Shown: piece by piece, positions 28,001-38,000 of the stretch
Layout of the letters: every line of letters starts with the position of its first letter
Position numbering within the stretch: the stretch's first letter is position 1
From: Pelecanus crispus
Lineage: Eukaryota; Chordata; Aves; Pelecaniformes; Pelecanidae
Assembly (NCBI RefSeq): GCF_030463565.1
Contig: NC_134643.1
Span: forward strand, 78,489,721-78,553,720
Length of the DNA stretch: 64,000 nucleotides
Reading direction: 5' to 3'
The notes under the pieces: generated by a model
The model's database searches: none
The model's input: only the letters and a program-made list of their open reading frames with translations
What the model was told of the DNA's origin: nothing
Position numbers and translations under genes: made by a program

Positions 28001-31000
28001 CCTCATCCACCTCTTCTACTTGCATTATACCGAAGTAGTCACCAGCATCAAATACCTGAGATTGAAAGTGCACAAAATATCAAGCAGTTGGTTGAGGCAG
28101 TACCCCAACATGCATAATGCAACACTTAAAGGCACTTGTAGACAATTTTGGCCTACAATCCAATAAAAATTGGTATTTTTAACTTAACAGATAAAGGAAC
28201 AACAGTATTTATTCTTTCACCTTTTAACAGAGCTGTTTTGTTTGGGAAGTTTCTTTAGTGAATACTGGCAGGAAGCTTTGTTGGTTTCTTTGGTACCAAT
28301 AGGTCTACCAATGACTTGTCTATTTGTTTAACTTCTCAAAGAATTCTAGAAGCCGAAAACAGTATCTTTGCTCAACTTTGCTAAAATCAACAATTTAGGA
28401 GCTGCAAAACCAGGTATTACCCAGGCTGCACAACCATACTAAAGTACATTAAGGCCCCTGAAGAAAAAGAGCTTTTACCACTCACGTTGTGAAACAGTTA
28501 AGAAATCTCAGCATGTCCCCCTCTTCTTTCCCTACACAAGGAACTGCCCATGCTCACTCACCTCTGGATGAGTTGGGAGATTCCTTACACTGCTGCAAGT
28601 TAAGGTCTATACACCTACTTCTACTGATGTGCTAAAAGGGATTTGTTTGCATTCTTGCCTACTCCAGACATAACACCTTGATCCAGAAACTACATAAATT
28701 AAGGAGGTCACTACACAAGTTTCCTTTCTGCCAAAATCTTGCCAAACAGTGGGCTTCCGTATCTTTTGCAGAACCACAACTCTGCTGACAACTTTCATGA
28801 TTTCAAAGCTAACGTGCTTTTAAAAAGAAAAAAGATGTGTAAAGTCTCAGAAAACTAGTGAAATCCTTTCAGAGGGAGTTACTTTGTTAAGTCACTTACA
28901 ATGAACGAGGCAGGAGCAGACAAATCATTTGTCTCAATCTAATCTCACTAGAAAGTAGCAGGGAGGGAGAAAGACCTAGAAGCATGACCTCTAGAATTAC
29001 TGGTTTAACATGTCAAGCCCAGGTACACCTAGCCTCTGATGCCACACTACTAAAGTCATTACTTCTAGACATTGACAACTTATTAGCTGTAAAATTCCAA
29101 AGGCAATGACAAGTTTTTATTTGTTCCAGTGAGCATTCCTTCAGGATAATTATTTCTGCTAAGCCCCAACAAAGAGGGGAAGAAATCAACTCCACATCTG
29201 TACAGCAAGGCCACCTAGACAAAGCAATAGCTGACAACAGACAGCTAGCAAGGAAGGCGGTAGGGAAACACCACCTCCTTCAGATCTTAAGCCACAGCAT
29301 GATATCACAGATGAGATCCAAGTGGAGAAGTACCTGAAACTCCTTTCTGAGGATTAGGGGATGGCATTTTACTTTGGGCTGGGGGGAAGAAAAAGAAGAT
29401 GCCAACAATGTGTTGGCTAACTCCACGTACACACTTTTCTTAAGGTAAAGAAAATTACTTTGTCACCAACCTCACTGGAGATTAAAAATACACCTGTCTT
29501 TTAAAAAATTAGAAACTGACTTAATATCATCTGCTTCAGCAGGCATCAAAATAGCTAGCAATTCTAATTTATTCCTAGTTTCACAGTTTTGCTAAAAGAG
29601 GACAATATTACTCAATAGTAAGCAACATCATGACCTCTTGCTGTTACAACAGTAGCCAATGTTTCTTTAGGTCTCTGCTTGGTTGCCTGTACAATTCATA
29701 GTCATTCTAAGCTGAGGTAACCACAGGCAGCTCCCAGCAAAAGGAAGAGTCCTTCCTTCTGTGGCCATCAATGGTGCTCACAATTTATTTTTGTCATGTT
29801 AGCTCCCAGCTGGATCAGCACCCTGATCTGGCTCACCACACAAGTGCTAATCCCAGCCCACAACAGGCAGCAAAGAACTGCACCGGGGCACGCATGTTCC
29901 ACTCCTCCTTGAAGTGACACTTTGCTGCTGGATCAAGAGCTGTTCTCATCAAGGTAATTAGCTAGCAGAAGAAACAGCAGCTAAGTGACTGGCAGTTGTT
30001 AGAAAGTTAAATCTGCAAGTGCGATTCACTGGGGTCCACTTGACACCTGCTACTGTATGGCACTATGTATGCTTTCTACACTTGACACTTTGTCTTAAGG
30101 AGTTCGTAAAAGCAGGGATATGAGGTGAGCCAGCTGCTGACTCAGAGAAAGCTACTTCACTCACCACAGGCTCCACCCATTCACCAAACACCCATGATGA
30201 ATGTTAATACCAAGCCCTTCTACAACTAAGAGAAGCTGTTGGCTTTATATTTTATTAAATATCAACTCAAGACTTAAAAATGAAGGGATCCCAAATCCTC
30301 TAAGCCAAAGTTCTGACCTCTCCCTCCAACAGAGCATCAGTTGCATGAGATTGTAGCAGTTGCAGTTAGCAAAAACTCTCCACTTTTAATACCTTTTCAG
30401 CAGAATTATGCTAAAAAAAAAAATTCCTCCTTGAGAATTTATAACCTTGAAAAAGTGAATTAGGTGTATTCCTTATCTGAAGCAATTCACACTTCTTGGA
30501 GCAGCAGCTCAAGATCACCTTAATCAGTGGCTTTTTGTGAGGTTTTTGTTGTTTTTTAAATTCATAATTGATAATGCAAACAGTTCAGTAGTGAACTGAC
30601 TGGTTTGGCAGAAGTGCCTGGTTGGCAGCGTGGATGCACAGCCTGTTGAGCGGGTGGATGACATTGCTGTCCTCCTCTTCCTCCCTCCCTTTGAGAGGGT
30701 CCGTCACACCGTGAACCTGCTAACACAGCAGCTCCATTAAAGGAATCTTAAGCTACTTAAGCAAAAAACAGCTGGATAAGATCACACCACCAATTTGGAA
30801 AGTATAACTGTTTGCTTGAAGCAGAACAGGGAGAACCTGCATGAAGTACTCTGCCAGAGTAAGTAGTAATCTCTAGAAGACAGCAAAGGGGTAGCAACAC
30901 ATTTCAGTGGCACAACTATTTACAAGCAAAACATGCTTGGGCAAAATCACTCCTTCATATTCAGGTGCAGTTCCAACCTAACAAACCTAACGAACCAGAG

Positions 31001-34000
31001 AATGTGATAATAAAGCAGGCTCCTGTCATGACAATTACCACACACAGGCGACTTCAGCAAATTACTTTTAGGCACAACACAAACTGCTTTGAGGGCCACA
31101 GGCAGCCTCTGAGCAACAGCCTGCCCTCCCCTGCTCTGGAAAATAAAGTCTAGTAGTATTGATCATGCTGCATTCCTCCTAGTAATTAATTAAAAGCCTC
31201 AATTTCTAACTGTGATAAAACTCTAAGCAGCCCTTTGCCAGCAACATCTCAGGGCCACAAAAATCTTGCTGCATTACACAGAAGCCTGCCACATAACTTA
31301 GCATGTGGCTGGAACAGAAAAAAAAAAAAAATTGAGTAAAATTAGATGCAGGCACTGTATTTCCCAGGCTTATAACCAGACTATATGCGGTATAGTAACA
31401 TAGCATAAGAACATAACAGTAACATAAGAAACAACCACTATATTGAATATAGAATTTTAGGGTTTATAGTACATTATTACACATGCATATGTTTTGTTTT
31501 TCATGTTTCTGCCAGGAACACAAAAGCTTGCTTCCCAACAGACACTGAATGCAAAATAAATAAATAAAAGCAGGTTTTTTGATCTAGCAGATATACCATG
31601 TTTTGAATGAGGAGTCCAATTCAATTCATGGTTACATAATGCTCTCAGAAGGAAAGGAAACCTGCTCCAGCACATCTCCAGGTAAATGAAAAAAAAAGAA
31701 AAAAACAAACCAACCAAAAACTTTGCAGGCTTTAACATACACATAGGAGGGAGGGTGCATTCACTCTGTATGTTGAAGCACGTGTGTGCATTGGAAAACA
31801 GCTGCCTGGGCTGGCTTCTTAAAGGTACTGATGTAAGAGAGATTTTAATCTGTATTATGGATGCAAATTTTCCAAGTTCAATGCTAGAAAGTTTTAATCT
31901 TTGCAACAGGTTAGGACAAATGCAAAATTCCTCCCACCTTCACACATGAAACAAGGAAACTTATCCTATGCTCCATGTTGCAATGATTTTTCCCCCCCCA
32001 GTTATTCTTTATTACCTAGAGTCCCAAAACATTTTCACCCTTTCCCTTCACCTCCTTTGCTTTCTTTACTGCTGCTCTTCCAGCCACTTCACATGACCTA
32101 GTTCTAAGTAAGATACTGTAGCTCTGCCTCTACCTCCTCAAAAGCTCATCCCAGCCTGCAGTAATTTTCACAGTAATTTTCCCTGGACATCCCAGTCTTC
32201 TGCATATCCTTTTGCCTTTCTTCTGGGTAAAATCCAGAAGCTGCAACAGTAGAGCACCATCAGCAGCCTAATTTATCTTCTGAAGTACACCGAAATCATT
32301 AAATCTCTCCCTCCATACGCACTGGAACACTTGGTACAAAAGAACATGCTCAGCCACCACTGCAAGCAAAATGAAACAGAAGGAGCCGCCTGCCACCTTA
32401 GGGCATATGCTTTCTTCACCCTGCCTTTCTCCATCCCAGCCTCTGTAAAAGGATCAGGACTATGGCCTCCTCACTCTATTATCTTACCTTCTAAATTTCA
32501 CACACACCCCCAACAAAGTTGGTAACATGCAAGATGTCAGCCACAGGACACAAATCTTAGGCCTGCGTTAGGTCACAGCACAATTCCAAAGTTTGTCAGC
32601 TACCTCCAGCTTCATAATACTGGCACATAGCAATGCAACAGCTTGCAACTTCAGGTTTCCTTACCAGCTTTATACTGCCTTCTATTTCATCCTGTTCCAG
32701 TACATCCCTTCTCATACCTCCCTATTTAAGCAGAGCAGTAGATACTCCCTGCACTTGCACATATGCTTGTTGAGAGAGGTATAATACAACAGGAACTTTG
32801 TGACTGGGCATATGCTTGAATTAACGTAGATTTATTTTCTCTGTAATACACACGTATTCCTGTTATTAGCACTACCAGATAAAAACAGTTAGAAAGCAGC
32901 AGGAACATAGTCAGACCCTTCCTGACTGTATGTGCTATAAACACTCAGGTTATATCATAGCTTGCTATGATTCCCTCCTGTCCCAACTTTAAAGTTGAGA
33001 TGGGGAAGAGAAGCATTCAAGTAATTAGAAATTAGCTTACTTGTACATGCATGTTAAACTACAGTCCCCTCTCCTTCCCCACTGTCCTATACTTCCTATT
33101 CAGACTTCTCACTCCATCTCACTTGTTTCTCCATTGCTCATCACACCCTCCTGCACCCCACCGCTAGTTCCCTTTTCTCCCCATACCTTGAGGTACCCAT
33201 CAGATCTCTTTCTCTTCCCTGAACTGAAAGTTCACCTCATTCTTATTTCCTTCTCCAGACTCCCTGGAGCACTCTCAAGACTCCACACAACTAGTTTCAG
33301 GTTGTGTCTCTTTCCTGCCTCAGTTCCTTGTTCCTTTACTCCAACAAATCCAAGACAGCTTTCCGCATCACTGAGGCTGGCTGCATATGTGCAAAACAAA
33401 AAAAATTTCTAAACTCAACTTGCGTCTTTATGAGCTCTTTGTCCAAAATCACTCCTTTCCTTGACTTTCTCTTCCCTTTCTCCACTTTGTTTCTCTTCCC
33501 TTTCTCATCACAAAGCTCCAAGGAGCAAGCAGATGGCTGCTAAAAACACGGGTGAAAAGGGATTCTCCATCATGGAGTGTGCCTGTGCCTCCACACTCCC
33601 TTTAGATCAGGGCCAGGTCCAGAGGCTCCTGGTGTCAGCTTCAGCTGAAACATAACCAGCCACTGCAAAAGGATGGTCCGTATGCTGCCTGGGCAGGGCT
33701 ACAACAGGGGAACTCAAAAAGGCTCACAACAGGCAACATCCCCAAATTTATGTCATTGCATCGATGAGTGGTGATTTTACAAAGGCTTACAACTTGCCCA
33801 AAATTTGGCCTGATAAAAAGTCACACAGCACTGCTGCTCTGAGATGCTCTACAAAGCAACCCTTGCATTGTTATTGTTTTAACCATTGCCAGAACGTTCT
33901 TCTACCACCATACCCATTCTCTGCAGGAGCTGCACAGCTTTTACTCTGATCAGGAATAAATGAACAAACCAACCGGTCAAAAACACTCCAGAAAACTGCC

Positions 34001-34819
34001 TGACACAGGCAACTCACACATACACAAGTCGAGCTGACCGAGTTAGCTCTGCACAGTTACAAATTGAGAACAGGGTAGACCAGCATGAAATTGAAGAGAG
34101 ATGGAGGGGAAAAAAAAAAAACCCCAAAGATTAAATAAAAGCCAACCCCAACTATAATACATTAACATATGACAACATCCTGACTTTACTACTACCACTG
34201 TTGCTTTTCTAAATTCCTCTTTGGCAAAAAGGTCTGAAGGCTTTAGGACATATCCATCACCTCCCTCCAATATTGGATCTCCAGTTACCCAAGCGCTTTC
34301 AAGCTTTATGCTGACAACAATAAGACGACATCAGATACGCACGGTACACCTAATCTCTTTTACAGACCCAAACTGCAGCTTCCGTAACGCAACCGGCACG
34401 AAGCTTTTCCCACCCTCCCCTGCAGAGCAACCTCTTGGCTCTCTTCTCCATCCCGGCGGGGAAAAGGGGGGGGCCCGCTCCCCACCACGGCCCGCGTGAG
34501 GAGAGCCTGCCCCCCACGCTCCCCTCACCACGGCTGGGGAAGGGAGGCGAGGGGACCCCACGCCTCGCCACTGTCTCCTCGCTGAGGGAAGCCCCTTCGG
34601 CGGGAAACACCGTGTTCGGTGTTTCCCGCCGAAGGGGCTTCCCTCAGCGCCGTACCCACCTCCCCCCCCACCCCCCGGCAAAGGCCCACGGCCGCCCACC
34701 TCGCCACGCAGCTTGCGACACAGGCTCTCCCAGTAGCGCGCCGGGACCCTCGAGGCGCGAAGCGCGGCTCCGTGCAGGGCCACGAAGGCCGACAGATCCT
34801 CCTCACCGTCTCCCGACAT
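8336..34819 (-). CDS. TTLL12: Tubulin--tyrosine ligase-like protein 12 (TTLL12), complete coding sequence in 14 exons
   Basis: The complement join of 14 exons (each listed separately) totals 1884 nt and encodes 627 residues; human has 644. All splice phases agree and no frame break is seen. The family combines an N-terminal SET-like region with a C-terminal TTL domain and acts in the cytoplasm. It has been linked to tubulin and histone modification and to restraint of antiviral signalling, and a standard ligase activity is doubtful. Visible landmarks: an acidic stretch after IMQVEEV (exon 2), LIDHAW and VPGLLHRM (exon 3), [14 protein letters not shown] (exon 4), [12 protein letters not shown] (exon 5), [11 protein letters not shown]-type segment (exon 7), [19 protein letters not shown] (exon 8), [15 protein letters not shown] at 399-413 (exon 9), and LEVNFNPDC at 587-595 (exon 14). 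The start is fixed by an in-frame TGA 9 nt upstream. SCUBE1 lies upstream on the same strand. Confidence 0.97.
8755..9048 (-). other. TTLL12 intron 13, part
   Basis: Unique intronic sequence inside the 561-bp intron 13 (8488-9048), which begins with donor GTGAGAAG at 9048 and contains no recognisable element. Confidence 0.7.
9049..9187 (-). CDS. TTLL12: TTLL12 exon 13
   Basis: Encodes residues 532-577: [18 protein letters not shown], then [20 protein letters not shown], part of the TTL fold. Acceptor TTGTTAG; donor GTGAGA; ends phase 1. Confidence 0.95.
11184..11252 (-). CDS. TTLL12: TTLL12 exon 12
   Basis: Encodes [20 protein letters not shown] plus three residues (509-531), near-identical to the mammalian segment. 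Phase 0 at both ends; donor GTAAGT. Confidence 0.95.
11722..11803 (-). CDS. TTLL12: TTLL12 exon 11
   Basis: Encodes [20 protein letters not shown] and the following residues up to TLKQ. Acceptor TTCTTAG, donor GTAAGC. Separated from exon 10 by an 84-bp intron. Confidence 0.95.
11888..12039 (-). CDS. TTLL12: TTLL12 exon 10
   Basis: Encodes residues 431-480, from [20 protein letters not shown] through [12 protein letters not shown] to [22 protein letters not shown] matches the FDIR-type motif of TTL domains. Acceptor TTGTTATAG; donor GTAATT. Confidence 0.95.
12903..13014 (-). CDS. TTLL12: TTLL12 exon 9, nucleotide-binding part of the TTL domain
   Basis: Encodes [20 protein letters not shown] and on to [10 protein letters not shown] (393-430). 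The acceptor AG (13015-13016 on the plus strand) directly abuts a 71-bp (GA)n tract that reads (TC)n on the coding strand. Active TTL enzymes usually have a glycine-containing loop after W-I-x-K-P; here it is WNLARSLD without glycines. Donor GTTAGA is weak. Confidence 0.95.
13017..13087 (+). repeat. (GA)n microsatellite, 71 bp, acting as splice polypyrimidine tract
   Basis: An uninterrupted dinucleotide run of about 35 units. On the TTLL12 strand it is (TC)n ending CAG, so it is the whole pyrimidine tract of the exon 9 acceptor. It makes ORFs translated as poly-Ser-Leu and poly-Arg-Glu on the two strands; these are artefacts. Confidence 0.99.
14659..14853 (-). CDS. TTLL12: TTLL12 exon 8
   Basis: Encodes [20 protein letters not shown] and on through [35 protein letters not shown]. 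Acceptor TTTTGTAG; donor GTGGCT is weak. Phase 2 at both ends. Confidence 0.95.
14963..15079 (-). CDS. TTLL12: TTLL12 exon 7
   Basis: Encodes [20 protein letters not shown], then a [16 protein letters not shown] segment. Acceptor CTTCTTCCAG; donor GTTGCA departs from consensus. Intron 7 is only 109 bp. Confidence 0.95.
   Translation of the reverse strand, partial: GFHRHSASPQQPDTSPFCIHRQRGRSRHPLQLLTLQRL
15080..20145 (-). other. TTLL12 intron 6
   Basis: Intron of about 5.1 kb with no recognisable gene or transposon. It contains a C13 run at 16840-16852. ORFs at 18841-19140 and elsewhere look like chance. Confidence 0.8.
20146..20222 (-). CDS. TTLL12: TTLL12 exon 6
   Basis: A 77-bp exon encoding [20 protein letters not shown] and then KDKIFK, matching the human AILEENKEKLPLDINPVV segment. 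It is too short to stand out as an ORF; found by homology and phase. Acceptor TTTTTTAG; donor GTACGT; ends phase 2. Confidence 0.92.
20223..23470 (-). other. TTLL12 intron 5
   Basis: Intron of 3.25 kb, unique AT-rich sequence with an A16 run at 22825-22840. No gene or assignable repeat seen. Confidence 0.8.
23471..23604 (-). CDS. TTLL12: TTLL12 exon 5
   Basis: Encodes [20 protein letters not shown], then [11 protein letters not shown] and ends EPSEEHYQ. Acceptor TGCTGCAG; donor GTATAA. Ends phase 0. Confidence 0.95.
24276..24435 (-). CDS. TTLL12: TTLL12 exon 4
   Basis: Encodes [20 protein letters not shown], then [20 protein letters not shown] and WPLRDLETG. Acceptor CATACAG; donor GTAAGT; ends phase 1. 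Confidence 0.95.
24436..26251 (-). other. TTLL12 intron 3
   Basis: Intron of 1.8 kb holding an A16 run at 25227-25242 and a SINE-like relic near 24965-25090 (listed separately). Confidence 0.8.
24965..25090 (+). repeat. Possible MIR/CORE-SINE-like relic in TTLL12 intron 3
   Basis: CCCTTTTACAGATGCAGAAA followed by TGGAGACACAGAG resembles the MIR core (ccattttacagatgaggaaactgaggcacagag). Heavily decayed, so boundaries are approximate. Confidence 0.4.
26252..26450 (-). CDS. TTLL12: TTLL12 exon 3
   Basis: Encodes [20 protein letters not shown], then [20 protein letters not shown] and ends [10 protein letters not shown]. Donor GTAAGT. Closes the first 165 codons in phase 0. Confidence 0.95.
26451..27879 (-). 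other. TTLL12 intron 2
   Basis: Intron of 1.43 kb, with a T19 run at 27523-27541 followed by C5. No other recognisable element. Confidence 0.8.
27880..28055 (-). CDS. TTLL12: TTLL12 exon 2
   Basis: Encodes [20 protein letters not shown], a strongly acidic run, then [16 protein letters not shown] and NGLQASDPN. Acceptor CAATCTCAG; donor GTGAGT; ends phase 2. Confidence 0.95.
28056..34699 (-). other. TTLL12 intron 1
   Basis: Intron of 6.64 kb. Its 5' end lies in the CpG island and carries a perfect hairpin at 34580-34649. Around 33040-33510 the plus strand is strongly pyrimidine-rich. The 149-residue minus ORF at 31457-31906 and the 123-residue plus ORF at 33041-33412 have low-complexity or random composition and are not genes. 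Confidence 0.8.
34580..34649. repeat. Perfect inverted repeat (32-bp arms, 6-nt loop) with two E2F-like sites
   Basis: The arm at 34580-34611 is the exact reverse complement of 34618-34649, with loop GTGTTC at 34612-34617. Each arm contains the E2F consensus TTTCCCGCC (34622-34630 plus strand, 34599-34607 minus strand). It begins 50 bp inside intron 1 of TTLL12, within the CpG island. Confidence 0.95.
34700..34819 (-). CDS. TTLL12: TTLL12 exon 1 (start exon)
   Basis: Encodes 40 residues, [20 protein letters not shown], then [20 protein letters not shown], matching the human ALHGPALRASGVPERYW region. An in-frame TGA at 34826-34828 just upstream makes this the first usable start. G at -3 gives a moderate Kozak context. 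Donor GTGGGC. Confidence 0.93.
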
Positions 34820-34928
34820 AGCCGGTCACCGCCGCTACCTGCTCCCGCTGCCCGCCCCGCAGCAGACCGGAGCATGGCGGATGGGGGCGGCCCCTGAGAG
34901 GGAGGGAGGGAACTGCGCGCGCGTGGCT

Positions 34929-34969
34929 GTTGGGGGCGGCCGTTGGGCGGCGGCCGTTGGGCGGCGGCT
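34929..34969 (+). repeat. Triplicated GC-box unit in TTLL12 promoter
   Basis: Three adjacent 13-14 bp units: GTTGGGGGCGGCC, GTTGGGCGGCGGCC and GTTGGGCGGCGGCT. They lie about 110-150 bp upstream of the TTLL12 start codon and look like a short tandem duplication of an Sp1-type site. Confidence 0.85.
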
Positions 34970-35045
34970 CGCCTCAGGAACGGCGCGGCCGGTTTCCAGT
35001 CACCCCTGAGGAAAAGGGGTCTGAGGGCAGGGGGGGCGGGGGTTT

Positions 35046-38000
35046 AGTCTGCTGAGCAGCTGTGGGTTCTGCCTGTGCTTTCTTCTTCTCCCGCCCTTAA
35101 GCTTTTAATAAAGTCACAGCATTCGCGGCGCGGTGCTGGCCACAAGATTTTGGAGTTTTCCCCGGTGTTCTCCCCATCAAGGGGTTTTTTCGGGGAGGCC
35201 CCAGCCAGAACCTCTTGAAGCGGGTTACAGGTGGGGTGCGAGGCATGAGAGGGGCTAGCTGCAGGCCACAGCCACACGAAACAGTGTCTTTCAGTTGTGT
35301 GCACAGAGGAAAAACTGGCACCGTGTACAGTGCCAAACAATTTTTGAAATTAAAGCTGATTTTTGCTTTTTAAACTGTGAGAAGTGAATTCTAATGCTAG
35401 GCCTCTTTGCAACGTCTGTCAGCATAAGAGGGAGGTGTGTTCTTTCCAAGGAGGTGGCTTCGCAGTATTTTTCTTGCGTTGTTTAGGAGACATTTCTAAG
35501 AAAATCCATTCCTCAGATTTTGTAGGGAATAGCCTAAACCATTTTAAGCTGTGGCTCCCTAAACATTACTGGTAGCTTTGGTCTCAACTCGGGTATAAAG
35601 CTACAAGTGTGAAGCAAGGCATCTGACGCTGGCGGCTTTGCTGTGCCTGCTCTTGTGGCTAGCCAAGAGCTGCTGCTGGGAGCGCCTGCGTTGCTCCCTC
35701 TGCGGATTGTCAGCTCCAGGGACTGTGGAAAGTGCTTTTCCTGCCAGCCTATCCTCAAATCAAGCCAGGATCACACTTAAGCATTGCTCCTGCTGGCAGC
35801 ACGGCACCGCGCTGGGAGGGGTGTCCTACAGCCCTGGAAGTAAAAGGCAGGTTCTAGAAATAGGAGTTTAGGGTCGGTAGCTGGTCAGGAAAGTCTCTAA
35901 TTCATGGAGTGCAGTCAGTGGAGAATGTATATGAATGCCATTGTTGAAGAAATACCTCTTCGCTCACTGTCCTGTCTTTTGCTGCTGGACTGGTGTCCTA
36001 TGTAACTACCCAGAGCAGCGATCCCTCTCTCCATATAATCACAGAGTTATCAGGTAGAGGGTCTGTAAATTAAAGTGCTGCAATAGCTTGACCAGGCACA
36101 GAGAGAGAAGAAAGAGATTAAAAATGATGCCTACGTGCTGTAACTATACATCACCGTTCTGCAGTTGAGGATCTAGCACAATCCTCAGGTTGGATATCTG
36201 AATAGTAAATGCAGGCAAATCTTCCTCGTTGCCTGAGGCTGTGTCTGCCTCACCACATGCTGTGTTCCCACCCTTCCCCAGCATAAAGGCTTTACTAGGA
36301 TGTTGTTAAGGAGACCTACCTGATTAAACAGCAGAAGATCAAAAAATAGTTGTATTTCCAGTGTTCCTTGACTGGGTTCCCACCATGCTGCTCTGAGTTT
36401 GAGGACGTTTTTGCTAATATTGCACTTTGGAAAAAGAGGATGGCAGTGGTGGTGATCTTGCAACAGTACTATAAAATGTGGAGACTAGATCGCTTATCGG
36501 TCCTCATGGGGATCCTGCTTACCAAAGAGGTTCCCAATGCCACCCTTCCGTCATGTCTGTCTTTGCCACAGACTCAATACCTGATGACGTTATCTATGCA
36601 CACAGTGTGATACAGTTCTACACAGTCTATGTTGAGTATATCAAGTTACACAACTTGGTTTTTTGCATAGATTTTGCTCACTACACCACATGTTGTCTCA
36701 GGTTGGGAGTGTTTATGACCGCTAATTTGAACTGGTTGGTTGTTTACTTCTTTTTTTCCAGCTGACTTAAAAGTAAAGTTCCCAGAAAATATATAATAAT
36801 AACAATTTTACAGTTAAGTCAAACTTTTTATTTACCTAAAAAAAAAGTGAATCTTTTGACCGAGTAAGAAAAGTGGGATGTATTTTCATTTCTTTGTTCA
36901 GTAGAGCCACACTGATCATGCCCTGTCCAGAGGCAAGGGGGATGTGATCCTGCTCCGACATGAGATTTACGTAATTCGTGTTCTCGCCAAGCGCGGGCAG
37001 GTGCGTTCTCAGTGCTTGTTTGCACTTTCACCTCACTTTGGGTAGGAGCTCTGGCCGCTGGCCAGCTGTCTGTGGCTCCAGGCTGTTTGGGTGAGTTTGT
37101 AGGGCTGGGGGCAGGATACGCTGCTGCTGATAAACTCTGAGTAGTAATAAAACGCAGTCAGAATAACTAGGGTTAAGAGTAAGTAAGACCCTGAGACACA
37201 GAAGCAACTTAAGTGGGCTATACCCTGGCTTTGTCTAACATTTACCTAATGCGGTCTCACTCAACTGCTGTCCTTGGCAGCCTACCCCACTTATTTGCTG
37301 GTTTTCCACAACAGGAGTAATTCCTGGAGTAGGGAGCAGAGTTCCATCACCGCTTCAGCTGCCAGGCTGCCCAGTGAAGCTGTCAGGAGCCTGCTCCGTG
37401 GCGTAGATCACCTGTGATGCCAGAGCCATAGCCCAGAGATACCACTGTCAGCTTCTCATTATGAAAGCAGGTATTTGTGGATAATCTTTGTAAAGAAAAA
37501 GTTACTACAGTCTATTATTCTGATTGTTTTCTTAGAAAGCGTGACTAATTTACAGTGCCTGAACAACGCAGTCCTTACTGAGGCAAAGTGCTTGTTAAAT
37601 TTAATCATGGGTTACTTTACATAGGTATTTGCCGAGAATGCAAAAAATTCTCAGCAAGGCTGAGCTTACTCGCACTGCCCCAGTCTAAAAGAAGAGGATT
37701 TAGCGTTCTGGCACTATCTGTAGGGGGCCAACCCATGCAGCCCTTGTGCCCCCCTGTCACAGCAATCCCTATAACTTACCCACCACTACCTCATTTAGTT
37801 CCTGCCCTGTAGCAGGAATTTATCATGGATTAGCGTATGTGAAGCAGCATTTGCCCCCAACAAATACAACTAGTTTTACAAAGTTTTTGTGAGTCTGGCG
37901 GTTTCTGGCTTTATTTCAAATGTTTGTGGCTATCTGATCCCGATAGATCTGATGTGCACTCCCCACTTCATTTTCCTGTTGTTTCATGTCAGAACCTTCC

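Larger units (their letters stand above)
34380..35045. promoter_or_regulatory. TTLL12: CpG-island promoter of TTLL12
   Basis: A sharp rise in G+C and CpG density flanked by AT-rich sequence on both sides, containing the first coding exon. Upstream of the ATG are GC-box-like units repeated three times (34929-34969) and a GCGCGCG tract. No TATA box is evident, as usual for such promoters. Part of the island lies in intron 1. Confidence 0.8.

Noticed and set aside
31457-31906. 149-residue minus-strand ORF in TTLL12 intron 1
   Set aside because: Low-complexity aromatic runs come from homopolymers; no family resemblance.
33041-33412. Ser/Pro/Leu-rich plus-strand ORF
   Set aside because: Composition is explained by the pyrimidine-rich strand; lies inside TTLL12 intron 1.
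34331-34897. Overlapping Gly/Pro/Arg-rich ORFs in the CpG island
   Set aside because: Typical of GC-rich DNA with few stops; only the 40-residue TTLL12 exon 1 frame matches a known protein.
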